Shown here: piece after piece, positions 6,382 through 11,190 of the stretch
How the letters are laid out: each line of letters starts with the position of its first letter
Position numbering within the stretch: the first letter of the stretch is position 1
Assembly: GCA_029856445.1 (NCBI GenBank)
Contig: JAHQWY010000093.1
Span: 1-11,190, forward strand
DNA from: Promethearchaeia archaeon
Lineage (GTDB): Archaea > Asgardarchaeota > Lokiarchaeia > Sigyniarchaeales > SOKP01
Length of the DNA: 11,190 nt
Direction of reading: 5' to 3'
The notes under the pieces: generated by a model
The model's database searches: none
The model's input: only the letters and a program-made list of their open reading frames with translations
Told to the model about the DNA's origin: nothing
Program-made: the position numbers and the translations under genes

Positions 6382-6447
6382 ACTGCTAAGAAACCAGAAG
6401 TTATCCAAGCGGAAATTGAGGAACTTATAGAAAAATACCAGGAGTAA
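6382..6447 (+). pseudogene. remnant 3' end of a second Tes-family gene
   Basis: The 22 codons including TAA encode TAKKPEVIQAEIEEL and then IEKYQE, the same as the last 21 residues of the Tes protein (codons at 4650-4715) except for L to I and F to Y. At the DNA level 57 of 66 bases match, and seven of the nine differences are silent. No similarity is apparent before 6382. In the same frame the sequence runs back through a TAA (6373-6375) to an ATG at 6337 (MDENSRVILIKI), which does not resemble Tes. This looks like the last scrap of a paralogue that was selected for function before most of it was deleted. It is not a recent copy, because silent sites have diverged. The remaining spacer (6183-6381 and 6448-6665) shows no gene, only T-runs such as 6550-6557. 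Confidence 0.75.
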
Positions 6448-6637
6448 TATTATTCTTTTAATTTTATTTTGATATTTTAATCCATCTTTTTTGTTTTTGA
6501 ATTAAATTTACAAATATCAATCTAATATTGTAGATTAATTTCAAATCTCTTTTTTTTAATAATTTAGCCTTAAACTCATTAGAATACCAACGTTTTTTAA
6601 TCCAATGAAGAACTCGAACTTAAAAGATAATTCTTAA

Positions 6638-6648
6638 ATAAATTATAT
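6638..6648 (+). promoter_or_regulatory. possible TATA box of the serine hydrolase gene
   Basis: ATAAATTATAT is centred about 23 bases before the ATG at 6666. That distance fits a leaderless or nearly leaderless archaeal transcript, and there is no Shine-Dalgarno. AT-richness keeps confidence low. Confidence 0.35.
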
Positions 6649-6665
6649 GACAATTTTATCTTATC

Positions 6666-8027
6666 ATGGTTAAAAAAGAGTTAGTAAAATCTTCTCTTCA
6701 TTTAATTGATAATTGGTTAGATTATCAAGTATACATTAAGGAAATTCCTGGACTTGTAGTAGGAATTGCCATTGAAGATGAATTGATTTTTAAAAAAGAA
6801 TACGGATATGCCAATCTTGAAAAGAAAATTAAATTAACAGATCACCATTTATTTAGGATTGCCTCTCATTCGAAATTATTTACAGCAACTGCAATAATGA
6901 TGCTGTATCATGAGGGAAAGTTATCCATTGATGATAAAATCTCGAAATATTTACCTTGGGTTCAATCAGCAAAAGATAAACAACTCGAACACATTAGAAT
7001 TCAACATTTATTAACGCATTCAAGCGGAATTACTCGAGATGGCAATACCGCTCACTGGTTCAACTATGAATTTCCTACATTGGAGAAGATAAAATCACAA
7101 TTCCAGGAAAAAATCGGATATTTTGAACCAAGTGAAACAATAAAATATTCAAATTTTGGATATACACTTTTAGGACAAATTATTGAAAGCATATCGGGAC
7201 AGAATTTTTCCGATTTTATACAAAAACACATTCTTCTGCCATTAAACATGCAAAATACGGTTTTAGATATAGATGAAACGAATTCAATGAGACATGCAAC
7301 AGGATATAGCCGGAAGTTACCCAAACAAAAAAGAAAATCTTTTAATCATGTATCAACGAACGTTATGAAATCTGCGACTGGTTTGAGTAGTAATGTAGAG
7401 GATTTAATTAAATTTTATCAAGCTCATATGTTAGGGAATGAAACTCTATTTCCAGATTATATTAAACGAGAGATGCAGAGAACACAGTTTAAAGGAAATG
7501 TCTTAGAGAAGGGATTAGGATTTTCTATAGAAAAAATTGGAGAATCAACTCTGGTTGGACATGGTGGGGGTTTTCCTGGTTTTATCACGCAATCTGGGCT
7601 AATCCAAGATCAAAAAATAATAATTGTTGTTTTAAGTAATGCAGTCGATGGTCCCGCATATATTCTTTTAAGGGGTATCGTTAATATTCTCAACAAATTA
7701 AAAAAGAGTGAAGAAGATTTCCTTGCAAAAGAAAATGAAATTAGCCCTGATTTTTCTAGTATTATAGGCTTTTATGCAGATGATTGGGGTACTTTTCTCT
7801 ATAGTCAAATTGGATCAAAACTGGTAGGTATTGCACCTGGACTAGATAATCCAATAGAATATTTTATAATCTATAAACATGATTCAGGCTATAAATTTAT
7901 CAATCCAAAGGAATTTCCAGCTTATGCTCCGGGGCAATCTTTTGAGTTTGTAGATGGCCCAGAAGGAATAAAAGTCTTAATTGATAATCATCAAGGAAAA
8001 AGGTTCCCTTTTAAGTTCGAATATTAA
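6666..8027 (+). CDS. serine beta-lactamase-like (CubicO-type) hydrolase
   Basis: A 453-residue protein of the class C beta-lactamase/penicillin-binding-protein fold. The catalytic tetrad box is S67-H-S-K70 (IASHSKLFTATA), the second box is Y161-S-N163 (KYSNFGYTLLG), and the third is H299-G-G in GHGGGFPGF, where classical enzymes have KTG. HLLTHSSGI (about 114-122) is another conserved family segment. The last 100 residues form a separate, probably beta-rich domain (SIIGFYADDWGTF onward), as in archaeal homologues with a lipocalin-like C-terminal domain. There is no signal peptide, so it is probably cytoplasmic and acts as a peptidase or esterase, not in antibiotic resistance; the substrate is unknown. 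It is monocistronic and converges with the alpha/beta-hydrolase gene 73 bases downstream. Confidence 0.88.
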   Translation: MVKKELVKSSLHLIDNWLDYQVYIKEIPGLVVGIAIEDELIFKKEYGYANLEKKIKLTDHHLFRIASHSKLFTATAIMMLYHEGKLSIDDKISKYLPWVQSAKDKQLEHIRIQHLLTHSSGITRDGNTAHWFNYEFPTLEKIKSQFQEKIGYFEPSETIKYSNFGYTLLGQIIESISGQNFSDFIQKHILLPLNMQNTVLDIDETNSMRHATGYSRKLPKQKRKSFNHVSTNVMKSATGLSSNVEDLIKFYQAHMLGNETLFPDYIKREMQRTQFKGNVLEKGLGFSIEKIGESTLVGHGGGFPGFITQSGLIQDQKIIIVVLSNAVDGPAYILLRGIVNILNKLKKSEEDFLAKENEISPDFSSIIGFYADDWGTFLYSQIGSKLVGIAPGLDNPIEYFIIYKHDSGYKFINPKEFPAYAPGQSFEFVDGPEGIKVLIDNHQGKRFPFKFEY

Positions 8028-8100
8028 AATGAATTCTTAAAAGCAGGACTGTATCAACTTTAAAAGATTATAGGAATTAGGGGGTCCTTTGAAATTATAA

Positions 8101-8889
8101 TTATTTAAAGTTTGAAAGAAACGAAATAATTTCTTTAACTACTTGGTTTGGTTTTTCAAAAACCATAAGATGACCAGCTTTCTCTATATTTACTAATTTC
8201 ACTCTATCAGGGTTGTTATCTTTTAAAATTTGACCATTTTCAGGAACAGCCATACGATCATCATTACCTTGTATTACCAGCATTGGTGCATGTCCACCAT
8301 TCCACCATTCTTTAACAGGAGTAGCAAAATTTGCTTTTGATTGAGCCTGAGTTGCTTCTGGCCAAGTTTTTCTCCCACTCATTGAGTTAATTACCGTTTC
8401 CATATCTGTTGAGTAAGAAAAAAGCGAAAATTTTATTGCCTTTAATCTTTCCTCCCTACTTAAATTTGGATTCCATAATTTTGCAAATTCTTTTGAGGTT
8501 TCCTCATCTGGTGGAACTTTACCTCCTGCAGCTAATAAAATAACCGATTTAATAAGATCTGGATGATCTTCCGCAAGACATCTAGCGACGCGATTTCCAT
8601 ATGCCCAACCTAGTACATGGATTGATTGTTCTTCTAGATTTTTTATTATACCTGCTATATCATTAGCGAGATCATGGAGCGTTAGATTTTCAAGTGGACC
8701 TTTGCTTCCTCCAATACCTCTCATGTTAATAGCTATTGTTTTATATCCTTTCTTATTAAGTAAAGGGGTGAAATTATCGAATGCTGTAGCATCTTCTCCT
8801 AGACCTGGCAATAAAATAATTAATTCACCTGAACCATTGACAATTGTTTCAATCTGCACGTTCCCTAAATCAAAAATTTTAATACTCAT
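8101..8889 (-). CDS. alpha/beta-hydrolase-fold protein lacking the nucleophilic serine
   Basis: A 262-residue protein with the standard fold landmarks: LLPGLG (oxyanion-side loop, about 26-31), INMRGIGGSKGP (54-65), the nucleophile elbow at 94-98, an acid in GNDDRMAVP (D211, or D210) and a histidine in KAGHLMVFE (H240). The elbow reads G-W-A-Y-G, with alanine 96 (codon GCA) where active hydrolases have serine. The acid and histidine remain, so ester hydrolysis by the usual mechanism is unlikely; binding, lyase or cofactor-free chemistry is possible. The gene is undamaged, which argues for a selected change. It is the second gene of a two-gene unit with the dehydrogenase, six bases after that stop, and probably acts on a related metabolite. 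The cap region (about 125-190) is helical. Confidence 0.85.
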   Translation of the reverse strand: MSIKIFDLGNVQIETIVNGSGELIILLPGLGEDATAFDNFTPLLNKKGYKTIAINMRGIGGSKGPLENLTLHDLANDIAGIIKNLEEQSIHVLGWAYGNRVARCLAEDHPDLIKSVILLAAGGKVPPDEETSKEFAKLWNPNLSREERLKAIKFSLFSYSTDMETVINSMSGRKTWPEATQAQSKANFATPVKEWWNGGHAPMLVIQGNDDRMAVPENGQILKDNNPDRVKLVNIEKAGHLMVFEKPNQVVKEIISFLSNFK

Positions 8890-8895
8890 GCATAT

Positions 8896-8903
8896 TCACC
8901 TCC
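8896..8903 (-). promoter_or_regulatory. Shine-Dalgarno overlapping the dehydrogenase stop codon
   Basis: On the minus strand GGAGGTGA contains the TGA stop of the dehydrogenase and lies six bases before the hydrolase ATG (8887-8889). It favours that ATG over the out-of-frame ATG at 8891-8893 and suggests coupled translation. It is the strongest ribosome site in the window. Confidence 0.85.
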
Positions 8904-9660
8904 CATCCAAATCTAATTCTGTAATTTCACCAGTTTTCCAGTTTCTTTTAAAAAACCTAGAAGTGATATTCTCTTTACTGAACATAATATATTCTTTTTG
9001 GTTCCAGAAGATTTTACCTGTAGGACCTCCCGAGGGTAAGGTCGCCATCCATTTTGCAGAGGGATAAACGACCTTGGGATCTTGACCGCGTGGATTCATA
9101 TTAGTTTTAGTTGGTCCAGGAATCATACCATTGATTAAAATATCATAATCTATATTTTCAACTGCAGCACTTCTAGTTATTGACCATATAGCTGCTTTAG
9201 AAGAATTATAAGGCGCCATTCCATTATCTCCTGCTTCAGCAGCTCGCGACACAAGGTTAATTATTCGTCCAAAGTTTTGAGATCTCATCACGGGAATAGC
9301 AGCACGTATACCATAAACTGGTCCAAAAAGGTTAACCCGAATTACATTTTCATATTCATCATCCTTGAATTCATGAATATTTCTTACTCTTGTAACCCCT
9401 GCATTATTGAAAAGGACATCAAGACGTCCTGTTTCATCTGTAGCAGTTTTAACCATCGACTTTACTTGTGTAAAATTGGTAACATCTACGATTTTTATTA
9501 TAGCTCCTTTTTCTTCGAGTTGTTTTAATCCATCATCATTAATGTCTGCAGCTACAACTTTAGCTCCATCTTCAAGAAAGCCTAAGCTTATAGCATGACC
9601 AATTCCACTTGCTGCACCAGTTATACAAACAGTCATAGTACTTAAATCCAGTTGAATCAA
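8896..9660 (-). CDS. short-chain dehydrogenase/reductase (SDR)
   Basis: A classical SDR of 254 residues from TTG 9660, or 246 from the in-frame ATG at 9636. Motifs, numbered from the TTG: cofactor-binding TGAASGIG (14-21), D39 at the end of the second strand (favours NAD(H) over NADP(H)), NNAG (85-88), catalytic N110, S138, Y151 and K155 (YNSSK), and the PG segment NGMIPGPTKTNM. It would oxidise an alcohol or reduce a carbonyl; the substrate cannot be read from the sequence. The start is uncertain: the TTG gives a more usual N terminus, while a possible TATA box at 9671-9683 sits so close that the ATG would suit its transcript better. It is co-translated with the downstream alpha/beta-hydrolase-fold gene. 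The C terminus (WNQKEYIMF onward) is unremarkable. Confidence 0.9.
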   Translation of the reverse strand: MIQLDLSTMTVCITGAASGIGHAISLGFLEDGAKVVAADINDDGLKQLEEKGAIIKIVDVTNFTQVKSMVKTATDETGRLDVLFNNAGVTRVRNIHEFKDDEYENVIRVNLFGPVYGIRAAIPVMRSQNFGRIINLVSRAAEAGDNGMAPYNSSKAAIWSITRSAAVENIDYDILINGMIPGPTKTNMNPRGQDPKVVYPSAKWMATLPSGGPTGKIFWNQKEYIMFSKENITSRFFKRNWKTGEITELDLDGR

Positions 9661-9670
9661 CTCACTCTTG

Positions 9671-9683
9671 CAAATTTTATAAC
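9671..9683 (-). promoter_or_regulatory. possible TATA box of the SDR/hydrolase pair
   Basis: On the minus strand GTTATAAAATTTG is centred about 17 bases before TTG 9660 and 41 before ATG 9636. Transcription would begin near 9650. It lies in the 94-base gap after cysS, suggesting that the pair has its own promoter. Confidence 0.35.
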
Positions 9684-9754
9684 AATTAATAGTAATAATA
9701 ATTTAAATTTATGAAAAATTAAAAATTGACTTAATTTTTACATACTAACTAATT

Positions 9755-11179
9755 CTAAGTCATTTTCCATCGTGGTCCATCTTCAGCATCCTCAATCTGA
9801 ATACCCACAGTTCGTAATTTTTCTCTTATCTCATCGCTTAACTCATAATTCTTTTCCTTTCTTGCATTTTCTCTTATATTGATGATGAGTCCCATTAATT
9901 CATTTATTTTTAAATCATCAAGTCCTTTCTTTTTAGTGAAATCAAGTCCTAAGACTCCGAGTAATTCAAGAAGTATCTCACTTGCTCGATTGAGTATCTC
10001 TTTTTTATTATCGAGAGAGGAGTTAATTTGTCTGATGAATTCGTGAATAGCTGCTAGCGCTTTTGGAGTATTGAAATCATCATCCATAGCCTCTTCAAAA
10101 GTTTGTTTTAGTTCTTCTATAGCCTGATTTAGGTTAGTTTTATTTCCTCCAGCAGAATCTTTTAGTAAACTTAGACAGTTTTGAATTCTTTCCACATTCT
10201 TCTTTGCATTTTCAATTACATCTGGATTCCAGTCTACAGCAGATCTATAATGACCAGATATTAATCCCATACGTACAACAAGTCCTCCTTGTTCATTAAT
10301 TAGTTCACGGGCAGTTACATAATTTCCCAAGCTTTTACTCATTTTTTTTCCATTTAATGTTATAAATTCCGCGTGCATCCAATTGCGAACAAATTGTTTA
10401 CCTGTGGCTGCTTCAGCTTGAGCGATTTCATTTGGGTGATGGGTAGGAATATGATCAATTCCCCCACCGTGAATATCTATCGTCTGTCCTAAATATTTCA
10501 TGGCCATAATAGAACATTCAAGATGCCAACCAGGATATCCTTCACCCCATGGAGAGTTCCATCTCATTACATGTATTTGATCTCCTTTTTGTGCATTTAA
10601 CCACAGTGCAAAGTCAAATGGACCCTTTTTTAATGGATCTTCAACGACTCTAGCTTTTGCTGATTCTTCATCAAGTTTTAACCTGGAGAGTTTGGTATAA
10701 TCCTTGAATTTAGAAACATCGTAATAAACATTACCTTCCACTTCATAGGCGTAACCTTTTGCTAAAAGTATCTTAATAAGGTCTATCATTTCAGGAATCA
10801 GTGAAGTCGCTCGAGGGGAAATATTTGGTCTATTTATGTTTAAAGCATCAATCACATGCCAATATTCTTCAATTTGTCTATCAACAAGTTCCCAGGGATT
10901 AATTTTTTCTTCACGAGCTCTTTTTTCAATTTTATCTTCTCCTTGATCCGCATCATCTGTTAAGTGTCCGACATCAGTAAAGTTTTGTACATGAAACACT
11001 TTATATCCTTTATAACGTAAATAACGGATAACTACATCCCATGAACTATAGGTCCTAGCATTCCCTATGTGAACGTCGTCGTAAACGGTCTGTCCACATG
11101 TGTAGATCTTCACATGACCCTCTTCGAGAGGTATAAAAACTTCTTTCTCTCTTGTCATTGTATTATAGATTTTGAGCAT
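9755..11179 (-). CDS. cysS: cysteinyl-tRNA synthetase
   Basis: A complete 474-residue class I aminoacyl-tRNA synthetase that charges tRNA-Cys with cysteine in the cytoplasm. The HIGH motif is HIGNAR (37-42) and the second signature is KMSKS (279-283). The zinc site that selects cysteine is intact: C28 (YTCGQT), C222 (HLECSIMAM), H247 and E251 (THHPNEIAQAE). HVQNFTDV and the C-terminal helical anticodon region (about 330-474) are present, and the length is typical of bacterial and archaeal enzymes. The start is the ATG at 11179-11177, without a Shine-Dalgarno in the few upstream bases visible. It reads in the same direction as the SDR/hydrolase pair but is separated by 94 AT-rich bases, so cotranscription is uncertain. 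Confidence 0.97.
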   Translation of the reverse strand: MLKIYNTMTREKEVFIPLEEGHVKIYTCGQTVYDDVHIGNARTYSSWDVVIRYLRYKGYKVFHVQNFTDVGHLTDDADQGEDKIEKRAREEKINPWELVDRQIEEYWHVIDALNINRPNISPRATSLIPEMIDLIKILLAKGYAYEVEGNVYYDVSKFKDYTKLSRLKLDEESAKARVVEDPLKKGPFDFALWLNAQKGDQIHVMRWNSPWGEGYPGWHLECSIMAMKYLGQTIDIHGGGIDHIPTHHPNEIAQAEAATGKQFVRNWMHAEFITLNGKKMSKSLGNYVTARELINEQGGLVVRMGLISGHYRSAVDWNPDVIENAKKNVERIQNCLSLLKDSAGGNKTNLNQAIEELKQTFEEAMDDDFNTPKALAAIHEFIRQINSSLDNKKEILNRASEILLELLGVLGLDFTKKKGLDDLKINELMGLIINIRENARKEKNYELSDEIREKLRTVGIQIEDAEDGPRWKMT

Positions 11180-11190
11180 AAGAAAGAAAA

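Noticed and set aside
6666..8027. Antibiotic-resistance beta-lactamase
   Set aside because: No signal peptide, HGG in place of KTG and an extra C-terminal domain fit a CubicO-type peptidase/esterase better.
8628..8634. Frameshift or decay of the alpha/beta-hydrolase gene to explain the missing serine
   Set aside because: The frame is intact from ATG to stop, the other triad residues and fold motifs are present, and the ribosome site is strong.
8702..9067. 121-codon plus-strand frame opposite the SDR/hydrolase junction
   Set aside because: It is antisense to two well-supported genes and has no recognisable domain.

Overview
The window looks like a piece of an Asgard archaeal genome, most like Lokiarchaeia. 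This is an inference from: very AT-rich intergenic DNA; a probable tetraether-lipid synthase (Tes), an archaeal membrane-lipid enzyme; a small longin/roadblock-like protein and a small RING/B-box-like zinc protein of styles common in Asgard genomes; poly-T stretches after several genes; and a strong Shine-Dalgarno sequence only at the one clearly operon-internal start. No rRNA or tRNA is present to settle the placement.

Left part (1-2355): the 3' end of a gene for a charged helical protein made of 35-residue tandem repeats; a convergent longin/roadblock-like gene (minus strand); divergent from that, a small protein with an ACT-like second half; a 68-residue zinc protein with a proline-rich N terminus; and, convergent with it, a four-helix membrane protein. 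All are small, and most have no assignable function.

Middle (2356-6665): a 620-base divergent intergenic region holds a conspicuous GC-rich element (2593-2711) closed by an 11-bp inverted repeat with two internal hairpins. It is probably a structured RNA or a small inverted-repeat element. It is followed by an 18-bp perfect palindrome and then the Tes-family radical SAM gene. A metallo-beta-lactamase-fold hydrolase gene follows. The spacers around the hydrolase contain gene debris: a minus-strand C-terminal fragment of an unknown protein (4787-4888), and a 66-bp copy of the 3' end of the Tes gene (6382-6447), about 86% identical and differing mostly at silent sites. The latter is the stump of a lost Tes paralogue.

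Right part (6666-11190): a serine beta-lactamase-like (CubicO-type) hydrolase on the plus strand converges with a minus-strand group: cysS (complete), then a short-chain dehydrogenase and an alpha/beta-hydrolase-fold protein. The last two are tightly coupled, since the Shine-Dalgarno of the second overlaps the stop codon of the first. The alpha/beta-hydrolase has alanine in place of the nucleophilic serine.

There is no sign of a CRISPR array, prophage or intact insertion sequence. The most notable unexplained items are the GC-rich element, the Tes stump, the Ser-to-Ala hydrolase and the 35-residue repeat protein.
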